Under the pieces are notes generated by a model, which had not been told where the DNA came from, searched no databases, and was given only the letters and a program-made list of their open reading frames with translations. Positions 10,175 to 18,300 of a stretch of 64,000 bases of DNA are shown here, one piece after another. Position numbers and translations under genes: made by a program. Origin of the DNA: Burkholderiaceae bacterium (lineage in GTDB: Bacteria > Pseudomonadota > Gammaproteobacteria > Burkholderiales > Burkholderiaceae_D); the NCBI GenBank assembly GCA_018261755.1, contig JAGTRJ010000014.1:98749-162748 (forward strand), written 5' to 3'. Numbering within the stretch: position 1 is the stretch's first letter; the number at the start of each line of letters is the position of its first letter.

Positions 10175-10203
10175 ATACCTGATATTTATCAATAGCGTGT
10201 CAA
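10175..10203 (-). promoter_or_regulatory. Candidate frc promoter
   Basis: A perfect TTGACA lies at 10203-10198 on the minus strand, with a weak -10 (AGGTAT) 17 bp on. The implied leader is about 165 nt, long enough for post-transcriptional control. Confidence 0.45.
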
Positions 10204-10226
10204 CCCGAATAGTGAATTAAAACGAA

Positions 10227-10277
10227 GGTAGAAATGACTGCCGAGGCCGCTTTTTTGGCGGGGTAGTCATTCCTACC
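10227..10277. promoter_or_regulatory. Imperfect inverted repeat upstream of the frc promoter
   Basis: GGTAGAAATGACT (10227-10239) is mirrored by AGTCATTCCTACC (10265-10277) with one mismatch in 13 bp. It sits just upstream of the candidate frc -35, so an activator site or an upstream terminator are both possible. Confidence 0.5.
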
Positions 10278-10493
10278 AGAAGTGAGGAGGTAATTACGTT
10301 AGGCGTGCAGCGAACTTGTCACGATGTGTATTGTTATATCTCCTTGGTCATTGAAGGCGGTGTACGGTGCTTTGCTTGGTATTCACTATCCAAGAAACAT
10401 GCCTGCCGGTTCTGTTTTGGAAAACACAAAATAATCAAAGAGTTGCGATGTGGTGATTATTTATTTGAACATGATTGCCGCCATTTTGTGCTG

Positions 10494-10540
10494 TTTGGCG
10501 GTATTGTGGCAGTATTTGGCGGTGTTTGGCAGTGTTCGGG
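10494..10540 (+). repeat. Helically phased GGCRGTRTTT repeats
   Basis: Four GGC-led units start at 10497, 10508, 10518 and 10528, with a decayed fifth near 10538. They match GGCRGTRTTT at a 10-11 bp period, so all face the same side of the helix, about 90-130 bp before the TATAAT at 10629. Confidence 0.6.
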
Positions 10541-10606
10541 GCTGCCGTCTATAAACTATGCTCAAGCGTAGGGGTTTTATTGTGCAGTCTTTACTTTTCG
10601 TGGGTC

Positions 10607-10645
10607 TTTTGTACAATTAAGAAAAATATATAATGTTTGCTTAAT
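10607..10645 (+). promoter_or_regulatory. Candidate promoter and operator for the YeeE/YedE pair
   Basis: TTTTGT (10607-10612), a 16-bp spacer and a perfect TATAAT (10629-10634) form a plausible promoter. An inverted repeat ATTAAG (10616-10621) / CTTAAT (10640-10645) straddles the -10, as expected of a repressor site. A good ribosome site (GGAGG, 10651-10655) precedes the ATG at 10660. Confidence 0.5.
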
Positions 10646-10659
10646 CGAACGGAGGGCGC

Positions 10660-11199
10660 ATGAAACTCAGGACTAAAGACGGGGGCTGGAATCCTTACGT
10701 TGCTGGTGGTCTGCTGGGTGTGCTGGCGGTATTGTCGGCTTATGCCACTACCATCTGGCTAGGCAAAACCAGTTATCTGGGTGCATCAACCACATTCGTG
10801 CGGGTTGCTGGCTTTATAGAAAAACTATTTTCGACCACTCATGTGGCAGCAAATGCTTATTTCATCAAGGAAAAAATCGCGGTCGACTGGCAGTTCATGC
10901 TGCTGATCGGCATTTTTATTGGTGCGCTAATTTCTTCACTGACAGACAAAAGTTTCAAGCTGGAAAGTGTACCGCCTGCATGGGTTGAGCGCTTTGGCCC
11001 TTCAGTTGCGCGCAGGGCAATCGCGGCCGTCCTTGGCGGTGCCATTGCGATGATAGGTGCGCGCATGGCAGATGGATGTCCTAGCGGTCATGGTTTGAGT
11101 GGTTCGATGCAGATGTCGGTCAGTGCGTTTGTTGCGCTGGCGATGTTCTTTGGCGTTGGCATTCTTGTGGCTAACCTTGTTTACCGGAGGAAATCATGA
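10660..11199 (+). CDS. YeeE/YedE-family sulfur-compound transporter, first half
   Basis: 179 aa membrane protein of the DUF395 (YeeE/YedE) family. The conserved cysteine motif GARMADGCPSGHGLSG lies near residue 130. Family members take up thiosulfate or related sulfur species through conserved membrane cysteines, and many bacteria encode two half-size proteins in tandem, as here. About four or five hydrophobic segments are visible. Its last codons overlap the next gene by 4 bp (ATGA), which indicates translational coupling. The pair resembles the PmpA/PmpB genes of Xylella and Agrobacterium (from memory). Placement between oxalate genes may be coincidental. Confidence 0.85.
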   Translation: MKLRTKDGGWNPYVAGGLLGVLAVLSAYATTIWLGKTSYLGASTTFVRVAGFIEKLFSTTHVAANAYFIKEKIAVDWQFMLLIGIFIGALISSLTDKSFKLESVPPAWVERFGPSVARRAIAAVLGGAIAMIGARMADGCPSGHGLSGSMQMSVSAFVALAMFFGVGILVANLVYRRKS

Positions 11200-11726
11200 G
11201 TACAGCACAGTGGTTGGGGTTGATTGCCGGCATCGCATTCGGATTTCTGTTGCAAAAGGGACGTGCCTTGCGTTTTGATAAACAGATTGGGGCGATGCTG
11301 CTGAAAGACATGACCATCGTGAAGTTCATGCTGTCGGCGATTCTGGTGGGCATGGTTGGCATTGTCGCGTTATCCAGCGCAGGCGTCATACAGCTTGGAC
11401 ACAAACCGATGAACGTCGGCGCCGTGGTGGTAGGGGGCGCACTGTTTGGTGGCGGCTGGGCCATCATGGGATTCTGCCCCGGCACGTCGGTGGGGGCTCT
11501 CGCAGAAGGCCGCTGGCATGCAATTTTTGCGATTGCTGGGATGATTGCCGGAGCCGCGATTTACGCCGAACTGTATCCGTTCTTCAAATCGACCGTGCTG
11601 GCCTGGGCCGACTACGGCAAGATCGGTTTACCCGATGTGCTGGGCGTTCCCCCCTGGGCTATCGTGGCTGCATTCTGGTTGGTCTGCATCCCGCTGTTTG
11701 TCTGGTTTGAGCGCAAGGGGCTGTAA
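11196..11726 (+). CDS. YeeE/YedE-family sulfur-compound transporter, second half
   Basis: 176 aa and strongly hydrophobic. It carries the second diagnostic motif GFCPGTSVGALAEGRWHA near residue 90, whose Cys should be the sulfur-carrying residue. It overlaps the first half by 4 bp and has its own GGAGG site at 11187-11191. Together the two proteins probably form one inner-membrane channel for a reduced sulfur compound (inference from the family). The sigma-54-type activator gene starts 178 bp downstream on the same strand and is the likeliest local regulator. Confidence 0.85.
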   Translation: MSTAQWLGLIAGIAFGFLLQKGRALRFDKQIGAMLLKDMTIVKFMLSAILVGMVGIVALSSAGVIQLGHKPMNVGAVVVGGALFGGGWAIMGFCPGTSVGALAEGRWHAIFAIAGMIAGAAIYAELYPFFKSTVLAWADYGKIGLPDVLGVPPWAIVAAFWLVCIPLFVWFERKGL

Positions 11727-11904
11727 CGAAAGGACGGGGCGGTTGGGCGGACATGCAGGACGCTATCGCATGACTGACGATGAATGGATGGCGGGGGTAT
11801 TTCGATTCCATTTGGCAGAGTTGGAGTACTGAACCCGCCGAGGCTAAGCATGCAGTTGGTTTCTCGTATGGTAGTCGTGGCACCAATGGCGGTACAATCG
11901 CGAA

Positions 11905-13176
11905 ATGGATCAATTTACCGAACTTGCCTGTTTTCTCGAAGCACAGGCCGATCCGCATCTATTGTTTGACCGCCAGTATCGCATTCTGGCGGCGAATGCT
12001 GCTTTCCGCGCATATGCGCACACTGACGCGTCCGTGATCGGGCGCACATGTTATGAAGTGTCGCACCATTACGCGGCGCCTTGCGATCAGTCTGGCGAAA
12101 CTTGCCCGCTGGCGCGCAGCATCATATCCGGCCGGCAGGAATCCGACGTACATTTGCATCACACGCCGCATGGTGAAGAATATGTCAGCATCGAACTGAC
12201 GCCAATCCGCAACCGTCAAGGAGAGGTCGTTTGCTTTGTCGAGCGAATGAAGCCCGTCAGTGAAACCAAGGCGTTCAATGACGAGCAGGGGTTGGTCGGC
12301 CGGGCGGAAGCGTTCAAGAAAATGCAGGCAATGGCAACCAGAGTGGCGCCATCCGATGCCGTGGTGCTGCTGCTGGGCGAGTCAGGCACCGGCAAGGAAC
12401 TGGTGGCACAGGCGATCCATCAGGCCAGCCGTCGTGCCGCAGAGCCATTTATTGTCGTCGATTGCTCCGGCATTCCCGAAACACTGTTCGAGAGCGAATT
12501 GTTCGGGCATGAGCGCGGGGCATTTACTGGAGCCGTAGCGCGCAAACATGGGCTGGTCGAAGCCGCGGCCGGCGGTACATTGTTTCTTGATGAGGTTGGC
12601 GAAATACCGCTGGCGATGCAGGTCAAGCTGTTGCGTCTGCTCGAAACCGGCACATTCCGCCGCGTCGGCTCGACCGAACTGCAATACGCGAACATTCGCG
12701 TGATTTCAGCCACGCATCGTGATTTGCTGCAGATGGTCAAGGCGGGCAGTTTCCGCGCAGACTTGTATTATCGCTTGAATATTTTCCCAATTCATGTGCC
12801 TGCGTTGCGCGAACGCATTGGTGATGTGCCCATGCTGGCAAAAACACTGCTGGCGCGCGTTGCCCCTGAACGCCAGCTGTCGCTTTCCCCACCAGCGCTG
12901 CAACAATTGCTGGGCTATTCGTTTCCGGGGAATGTGCGTGAGTTGCGCAACATGCTTGAGCGTGCAGCGCTGTTGTGCGATGGCGAACGCATCATGCCGG
13001 AGCATTTGCCGCAGCCTGAAACCGCCGTGCAGGATTCGGCGGTTGAGGCGGCGGATATTGATGACGTGATGCTGCGACAGTGGTTGGCAGATTTTCGCGG
13101 CAGTCGGCGGGAATTGGCGCGTGCGCTTGGGATGAGCGAGCGCACGCTGTATCGCCGCATCAAGCAACTGGGGTAA
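11905..13176 (+). CDS. Sigma-54-dependent transcriptional activator with cysteine-bearing PAS domain
   Basis: 423 aa in three parts. An N-terminal PAS domain (residues ~10-115) carries a cysteine pattern, CYEV then [12 protein letters not shown]. The AAA+ activator domain has Walker A GESGTGKE, the GAFTGA loop (in [15 protein letters not shown]) for sigma-54 contact, Walker B LFLDEVGE, and YRLNIFPI. A Fis-type helix-turn-helix ([20 protein letters not shown]) ends the protein. It should turn on a sigma-54 promoter in response to a redox, metal or sulfur signal read by the cysteines (inference). No clean -24/-12 element was found nearby. TACAAT ends 6 nt before the ATG and there is no Shine-Dalgarno, so the transcript may be nearly leaderless. 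Confidence 0.92.
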   Translation: MDQFTELACFLEAQADPHLLFDRQYRILAANAAFRAYAHTDASVIGRTCYEVSHHYAAPCDQSGETCPLARSIISGRQESDVHLHHTPHGEEYVSIELTPIRNRQGEVVCFVERMKPVSETKAFNDEQGLVGRAEAFKKMQAMATRVAPSDAVVLLLGESGTGKELVAQAIHQASRRAAEPFIVVDCSGIPETLFESELFGHERGAFTGAVARKHGLVEAAAGGTLFLDEVGEIPLAMQVKLLRLLETGTFRRVGSTELQYANIRVISATHRDLLQMVKAGSFRADLYYRLNIFPIHVPALRERIGDVPMLAKTLLARVAPERQLSLSPPALQQLLGYSFPGNVRELRNMLERAALLCDGERIMPEHLPQPETAVQDSAVEAADIDDVMLRQWLADFRGSRRELARALGMSERTLYRRIKQLG

Positions 13177-13224
13177 TGCCTTCGGACAGCGCGAATATGC
13201 TAGCGAGTGGTGCTGTCCCAATCA

Positions 13225-14208
13225 CTATTGCAAATGGTTTTCTGCCGCTGCCTCAGCCGTTTGAAGGCTGGCAAGTGCGAGTGCGCAGTTAATGTCGCCT
13301 GCTTCGGCGCCTTGTCCATACCAGAATGCCGCCTGAGCAAGATCGCGTTCGACCCCGTGCCCGTCGCGATAGAGGCTGCCAAGCCACAGATGGGCGGTTA
13401 CAAAGCCATGCGAGAGCGCGGAAGCGAACAGCTTCATGCCGCTTTCGTAATCCTGTTTGCCGCGGCTGCCGCTGATCAGATGATGTCCGAGGATGGCCAT
13501 TGAGCGCGCATCGCCTTTTTGCGCCACGCGCAGCAGCCACTCATGCCCCATTTCTACATCTTGCGGCACATGAACGCCAGCAAAAAACAGGTCGGACAAG
13601 TGATTGCCTGCATTCAGGTAACCGGCATCGAACGCATGTTCCAATTTTTGCAGGCCGGTGACGATGTCGCGCGAACAGCCTTCGCCGGTGACTAGCATCA
13701 CGCCAACTGACGCCAGGGCGACCACCATGCCGTTTTCCGCGCCGGCAGACAGCAGTCTGAAAGCTTTTTCCTTGTCTGCCGCGACACCATCGCCAGACTG
13801 GTACAGCCAGCCGAGATTGCAGCTTGCGCGGATGTCGCCTCGATCTGTTGCTTGTTGATACCAGCCGATCGCAGCAGACAAATCTCGTTCCGTGGCGATA
13901 CCGAAGGCATAAACTTTCCCCATATGAAACATGGCGGTCGCATTGCCGTTTTGCGCCAATGTGCGGATGCGCTCGATAGCCTGTGGATAGTGAATCGGGG
14001 ATGGATCGGCATCATTGCCTGTCGCGGCAGTGCGCGACTGCGCTTCAGCGCGGTGTTTCGCATGTGACAGATTGTGAACCAGATAGCAGACGAAATCGCC
14101 CATCGACGGGCTGGCTGCGATTTCAGACCAGATGATGTCGTCGATTTCACTGTCGTCGTAGTCGTACTCCCAAGTGCGTTCGTTCAGGATTTTCTGGATA
14201 TTAAGCAT
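13225..14208 (-). CDS. Sel1-like (tetratricopeptide-type) repeat protein
   Basis: 327 aa. After an acidic N-terminus (DYDDSEIDDIIW) there are about five Sel1-type repeats of ~36 residues, seen as AMFHMGKVYAFG, ASCNLGWLYQSGDGV, ALASVGVMLVTGEG, SMAILGHHLISGSRG and AHLWLGSLYRDGHGV. Such alpha-solenoids hold protein partners together; no enzyme activity is implied. There is no signal peptide, so it is probably cytoplasmic. It converges on the sigma-54 regulator (48-bp gap), and its start lies just beyond the oxlT terminator, so it needs its own promoter. Confidence 0.88.
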   Translation of the reverse strand: MLNIQKILNERTWEYDYDDSEIDDIIWSEIAASPSMGDFVCYLVHNLSHAKHRAEAQSRTAATGNDADPSPIHYPQAIERIRTLAQNGNATAMFHMGKVYAFGIATERDLSAAIGWYQQATDRGDIRASCNLGWLYQSGDGVAADKEKAFRLLSAGAENGMVVALASVGVMLVTGEGCSRDIVTGLQKLEHAFDAGYLNAGNHLSDLFFAGVHVPQDVEMGHEWLLRVAQKGDARSMAILGHHLISGSRGKQDYESGMKLFASALSHGFVTAHLWLGSLYRDGHGVERDLAQAAFWYGQGAEAGDINCALALASLQTAEAAAENHLQ

Positions 14209-14242
14209 GGAATGGCAGATTCGTTATGCGGGTCTTCATAAA

Positions 14243-14274
14243 AAAAACAGCGGCCCGAAGGCCGCTGTTTTCAT
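14243..14274 (-). terminator. Intrinsic terminator of oxlT
   Basis: Stem AACAGCGGCC / GGCCGCTGTT closes on a TTCG tetraloop in the minus-strand sense, followed by T8. It lies about 20 bp past the oxlT stop. Confidence 0.92.
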
Positions 14275-14294
14275 GCTACATGCAGTTTAGGTGA

Positions 14295-15578
14295 TTAGGC
14301 TTTTGCTGCAGCTGCTGCCATTTCATCGACCTTCTTGTTGTTTTCTTCGATGAAACGTTTACGCCACGGTTTCAGAACGAAGAACGACAGGAAGGAGCAG
14401 GTGAAGGCGATACATGCGGACAGGATGAAGGTACGATCCCAGTTGCCGCCTGCGGACAGTGCTGCTGCGAACGGAACCAGCAGCGAGGACGTGCCTTTTG
14501 CGGTGTACAGGGTACCTGCATTACCTGCAGCGTTCTTCACGCCAAAGGTGTCTGCGCACATGGACGGGAACAGCGAGAAGATCTCACCCCAGAACGCGAA
14601 CGTCAGAGCAGCGAAGAGCATGAAGCCCATCGGTGTACGACCCCAGAAGACCAGACCCAGCAGGGACAGGCCTTCGCAACCGAACACGATCAGCATCGTG
14701 TTTTCACGGCCGATACGGTCAGAGATGAAGCCGCACAGCGGACGGGTTGCACCGTTGGCGATGTTGTCGATCGACATTGCCATCGTCAACAGCGGCAGGG
14801 TTACGCCCAGAACCGTGACCGGGATTTTCGCCAGACCGTAGTCGCGAGAAACCGGGCCGAACGATGCCGTTGCCATGATACCGCCGGATGCCACACCCAC
14901 GAAGCAGACGTAGATCAGCCAGAAAATTGGCTCACGAATGATTTGCGTCGGCGTGAAGTCCATCTTGCTCGAAATAACGCGAGCAACCGGCTTGATGTGC
15001 GGCGGCAGTTTTGCTTTCGGCATGAAGAAGCCAACGATGGCGATCACGATGCCCTGGCCGATACCGAAGGTGAAGAACGCGGACTGGTAGCCAGAGGAGT
15101 TGATCATGTTAGCGACCGGGATAACGGTAAATGCCGCGCCAGCACCGAAGCCTGCTGCCGTTGCACCTGCCGCGAGACCGCGCTTGTCCGGGAACCATTT
15201 AACAGCGTTACCCACAGCGGTACCATAAACAGCGCCAGCGCCCATACCGGAAACGACTGCTGCTGCGTACAGGAAGGTGAGGGAGTCAGCCCAGGAGTTC
15301 ATCATCCAGCCGAGAGCTGCCAGAACAGCGCCGCCGATAATGGTCGGCCCAGGACCGAATTTGTCTGCGCACCAACCTTCAACCGGAACCAGCCAGGTTT
15401 CGAAGAAAATGAAGATGGTGAATGCAAGCTGAACCGAGGTACGCGACCAGCCCCACTTGTCTTGAATTGGCTGCACGAACAGCGTCCAGCCATACTGCAG
15501 GTTTGCTACCGTTGCCATACAGATGATACCAAGTACCAGCTGTACCCATCGGTTTGCATACTTCTCCTCTGTAGCCAT
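14295..15578 (-). CDS. oxlT: MFS oxalate:formate antiporter-like carrier
   Basis: 427 aa with 12 predicted membrane helices, of the oxalate/formate antiporter branch of the major facilitator superfamily. In Oxalobacter OxlT the substrate carboxylates are held by an Arg in helix 8 and a Lys in helix 11. The equivalent positions are conserved here (NGATRPLCGFISDRIGR and GTLYTAKGTSS). It would exchange external oxalate for internal formate. Sequence divergence from OxlT leaves other dicarboxylates possible. The frame is open to 15719, but ATG 15578 (MATEEKYANRW) has AAGGAG 12 nt upstream and a normal MFS N-terminus. Codon bias is as strong as in frc. Confidence 0.85.
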   Translation of the reverse strand: MATEEKYANRWVQLVLGIICMATVANLQYGWTLFVQPIQDKWGWSRTSVQLAFTIFIFFETWLVPVEGWCADKFGPGPTIIGGAVLAALGWMMNSWADSLTFLYAAAVVSGMGAGAVYGTAVGNAVKWFPDKRGLAAGATAAGFGAGAAFTVIPVANMINSSGYQSAFFTFGIGQGIVIAIVGFFMPKAKLPPHIKPVARVISSKMDFTPTQIIREPIFWLIYVCFVGVASGGIMATASFGPVSRDYGLAKIPVTVLGVTLPLLTMAMSIDNIANGATRPLCGFISDRIGRENTMLIVFGCEGLSLLGLVFWGRTPMGFMLFAALTFAFWGEIFSLFPSMCADTFGVKNAAGNAGTLYTAKGTSSLLVPFAAALSAGGNWDRTFILSACIAFTCSFLSFFVLKPWRKRFIEENNKKVDEMAAAAAKA

Positions 15579-15736
15579 ATGTCTACTCTCCTTAAGTGTG
15601 TTTGAAACAACTACCACGGAAATATGCTTCTCCGTTTTTTTGCCTGACTTCGCACCAAAAAACTGCCGCGCATTTAGCAAACATCCACTACAAACACATG
15701 ACAGCTTTAGGGATTGCATCTCAATTGTGCGAGAAC

Positions 15737-15765
15737 ATTATTACCCGCACCATGACCACGGTCAA
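15737..15765 (-). promoter_or_regulatory. Candidate oxlT promoter
   Basis: On the minus strand, TTGACC (15765-15760) is followed after 16-17 bp by TAATAAT. The implied leader is about 150 nt, again long, as for frc. Confidence 0.5.
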
Positions 15766-15804
15766 GATTAAGGTTATTTGTTTTTATCTTTCTGTTTGCG
15801 CTTT

Positions 15805-16260
15805 TCATTCATTTGTGCCGGAATTTGCGCGGCCGGAATCGGCTGCATTTGCCATGGCGGCGGTTTTCCGGCGCAGCAGTCGTTCGAATGCGAGCGTGCC
15901 GGTAACGACGCGTACATGCTGCGCTTCGCCGATCTGTTCGTCTGCGTCGTGCGCGATGATATGAAACGTCAGGTTGCGGCCGTCGATGGCGGTCAGTTCG
16001 GCGGTTGTGCGCACATGCATGCCGACCGGTGTGGCGCCATGGTGCCGCAGATCGATGCGAGTGCCGATGGTTTGCTGTTCCGGCGGCAGATGCGCATCGA
16101 TTGCCTGCTGCGCCGCTGCTTCCATCAATGCCGCTAGCGCGGGCGTGGCTAGCACCGGCATCCGGCCGCTGCCGAGCTGGCGCGCGGTGTGCTGTTCGGC
16201 CACGATGATTGCGGCCGTGCCGGTCAGGCCGGGGATGAGTGCGGTTGGCTGGACGGCCAT
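15805..16260 (-). CDS. Hotdog-fold thioesterase (FlK-like)
   Basis: 151 aa, single hotdog domain. The pattern of a Thr followed by a Glu eight residues later in the first helix (VLATPALAALMEAAAQ) and a His in a strand (DLRHHGATPVG) matches the FlK-type acyl-CoA thioesterases. The end of the fold (GRNLTFHIIAHD, then ARVRVV-like strands) also fits. It would hydrolyse a small acyl-CoA in the cytoplasm; the substrate is not evident. ATG 16260 (MAVQPTALIPG) has GAGGAT just upstream and is preferred over the longer frame from 16353, which would run into the repeat. The nearby CoA-dependent oxalate gene gives only a loose contextual hint. Confidence 0.8.
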   Translation of the reverse strand: MAVQPTALIPGLTGTAAIIVAEQHTARQLGSGRMPVLATPALAALMEAAAQQAIDAHLPPEQQTIGTRIDLRHHGATPVGMHVRTTAELTAIDGRNLTFHIIAHDADEQIGEAQHVRVVTGTLAFERLLRRKTAAMANAADSGRANSGTNE

Positions 16261-16290
16261 CGGAAATCCTCGACAATATTTGGGAAATAT

Positions 16291-16368
16291 GGGGAGTATA
16301 AGGTCATTTTCTCCCCTGGGACACGTAAATGCTGGTGATGTAAAAATACTCATACCAGTATATTTTTG
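16291..16368 (+). repeat. 76-bp intergenic repeat, copy 2
   Basis: GGGGAGTAT opens the element, GCTGG lies at 16331, and ATACT-N6-AGTATATTTTT closes it (AGTAT at 16357). It is the most diverged copy in its first half but keeps the spacing. It lies between the thioesterase start and the end of the peptide-binding gene. Confidence 0.65.
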
Positions 16369-16416
16369 GCGTCGCTGGCGCAGAAACGGCGTCCAAAGCC
16401 TTGCTCTGGGCTGTCG

Positions 16417-18186
16417 TCAATGCCTTGCAACGTCGATGTATTGCCAGTCCGATTGCAGGATCGGATGCTTCTTGAAGCCCTGCACCCATGGCCGCACCAG
16501 CCAGTTGCGCACGCGCGAAACATGCAGTGACCACGCGGTATCCGCTTCCATCTGCCGGTTCATCTGCGCATACAACTTGTGTCGCGCCGCGCCAGGCGGC
16601 AGTGCCATTGCCTTGCGGTATAGCGCATCGAATGCCGGTGAGGCATAGCAGCCGTGGTTGCCGCGGCCGGCATTCGGGCCATACAGCAGTTGCAGGAAAT
16701 TTTCACCTTCAGGGAAATCGGCATGCCAGGCGCCGCCCCACATCATCAGCCGGCATTCGGTTGCTGCCTTCAAATTGTCGGCGAAATTGCTGATCGGGAA
16801 TTCGGCGCGGAGACTGATTCGATCCAGTCCGCGTTTCCAGATTTCCGCCATCGTTTTTGAGCTGGTGCCGGGCTCGCCGTGGATTTTCAGCGTCAGCGGT
16901 TTGCCGTCCGGCAGAGTGCGATAACCGTCCGCGCCCCGCTGGTAACCGAAATGATCGAGTAGCCGGTTTGCCAGTTCCGGCTCGTAAGCGATGCTGCTGC
17001 GGTAGCCCGGATCATGCCCAGCCACGCCTGCTGGCACGATCATGTGCGCGCGACTGGCCTGGCCGTTGCGCAGCAGCGTGATTTCATCCTGCACGCTGTA
17101 GGCCATGGCGATGGCGCGCCGTAGCGCGATTTTTTCCTTGCTGTAGCCACCGGTGACCGGATCGTTGAAATTGAAAATCGTATAGGTGACTTCTGGTTCG
17201 ATCGCGCGCGCCAGCCGGATGCCTTGCGCCGCGAATTCCGGTTTTAGCTGCTCGCCGGCCAGCACTTTCGGCGCGGCCACCTGCGGCAGTTTGTCGAAAT
17301 CGATTTTTCCTTCCTGAAACGCGAGCCAGCGCGACTGTTCTTCTTCGATGATCGCGATCTCAACCCGCCCGATTTGCGGCATTTTCTTGCCCTGCATTTC
17401 CTTCACGATTTGCTCGTCGTATGGATCGGCTGATGGCTTGAAATGCCAGACGAAGCCACGGTAATCGGGATTCGCTTCGAGCACGATCTTGCTGCGCGGC
17501 ACATACTGTTTCAGCCGGTACGGACCTGTGCCGACCGGATGCTGGCCGCTTTGCGCGCCATAGGTTTCGACCACTTCGCGCGCAACCGCCGCCAGCCCGC
17601 CATAGGCCAGCACGTACAGGAAATTCGGATCGGGCCGGTTCAGGCGAATCACCAGCGTGTAACGATCCGGCGTTTGCAGGCCGGCGACCGGCGCATCGTA
17701 ATCGAAGCGGCCTGATTTTTTCGCCCTGGCGGCCAGTGCACCCAGCCCGACGATCTTGCCTTCGACAAACCCGGCCGACGGCGAGCGGTTGGCTGGATCC
17801 ATCAGCCGCTTGATCGAGTAGGCGAAATCGCGCGCGGTCAGCTCGCGTCTTTTTCCGTGGAATGCAGGGTCGGGCGTGAAGTGGATGCCTTTCCTGATGC
17901 GGAAGGTGTAAACCTTGCCGTGGTCGGACTGCTTCGGCATCGCCTCGGCCGCGTTCGGCACCAGTTTCGCCGGCCGCGCGAGGTAATCGTAAGTCAGCAG
18001 CGTTTCGAAAATCGCATCGGCAACCCAGCCGGAATAATAATTCTGCGTGCGCACCATGTCGAAACCGTCGTCCGCTGCTTCGAACACGGTATGCACGATC
18101 TTCGATGGATCGGCTGGGCTGGCGGCGTGTGCGCCAGCAGTCAGAAGCAGAATGAAGGTCAGGCAAAGCCGGCATCGATGCCACAT
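16417..18186 (-). CDS. Extracellular solute-binding protein of peptide ABC transporters (SBP family 5)
   Basis: 589 aa from ATG 18186, with a clear Sec signal peptide (LCLTFILLLTAGAHA-A). The mature protein has the DppA/OppA-type fold: TYDYLARPAKLVPNAAE, HGKVYTFRIRKGIHF, the family signature ARDFAYSIKRLMDP, then VGTGPYRLKQY and IFNFNDPV. It should bind oligopeptides or a similar ligand in the periplasm. No permease or ATPase genes sit beside it, so it either serves a distant transporter or acts alone. The open frame continues to 18750, but that part is antisense to ribF. GGATAC precedes the chosen start. Confidence 0.9.
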   Translation of the reverse strand: MWHRCRLCLTFILLLTAGAHAASPADPSKIVHTVFEAADDGFDMVRTQNYYSGWVADAIFETLLTYDYLARPAKLVPNAAEAMPKQSDHGKVYTFRIRKGIHFTPDPAFHGKRRELTARDFAYSIKRLMDPANRSPSAGFVEGKIVGLGALAARAKKSGRFDYDAPVAGLQTPDRYTLVIRLNRPDPNFLYVLAYGGLAAVAREVVETYGAQSGQHPVGTGPYRLKQYVPRSKIVLEANPDYRGFVWHFKPSADPYDEQIVKEMQGKKMPQIGRVEIAIIEEEQSRWLAFQEGKIDFDKLPQVAAPKVLAGEQLKPEFAAQGIRLARAIEPEVTYTIFNFNDPVTGGYSKEKIALRRAIAMAYSVQDEITLLRNGQASRAHMIVPAGVAGHDPGYRSSIAYEPELANRLLDHFGYQRGADGYRTLPDGKPLTLKIHGEPGTSSKTMAEIWKRGLDRISLRAEFPISNFADNLKAATECRLMMWGGAWHADFPEGENFLQLLYGPNAGRGNHGCYASPAFDALYRKAMALPPGAARHKLYAQMNRQMEADTAWSLHVSRVRNWLVRPWVQGFKKHPILQSDWQYIDVARH

Positions 18187-18264
18187 GTCGTATCCTTTAA
18201 TTGCGTCCATTTGCAAAGCGGTTCCCATTATTATGCTGTGCTCGGCCGCGATTGCAAAAGCCTT

Positions 18265-18270
18265 TATAAT
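18265..18270 (+). promoter_or_regulatory. Possible -10 box for ribF
   Basis: A perfect TATAAT lies 30 bp before the ribF ATG. No good -35 is visible at 16-18 bp. Confidence 0.35.
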
Positions 18271-18300
18271 CACCCGTTTGCAACAGCATTCCTGTTTGGT

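Larger units (their letters stand above)
10001..10659. other. 659-bp divergent regulatory region between frc and the YeeE pair
   Basis: This long gap holds a candidate frc promoter (10175-10203), an imperfect inverted repeat (10227-10277), four phased 10-bp repeats (10494-10540) and a candidate promoter/operator for the sulfur-transport pair (10607-10645). An 88-codon frame at 10305-10571 overlaps the phased repeats, lacks a recognisable ribosome site and is judged non-coding. Confidence 0.6.

Noticed and set aside
10305..10571. 88-codon frame in the frc/YeeE gap
   Set aside because: It overlaps the phased repeats, is rich in Cys/His/Trp without a motif, and lacks a ribosome site.
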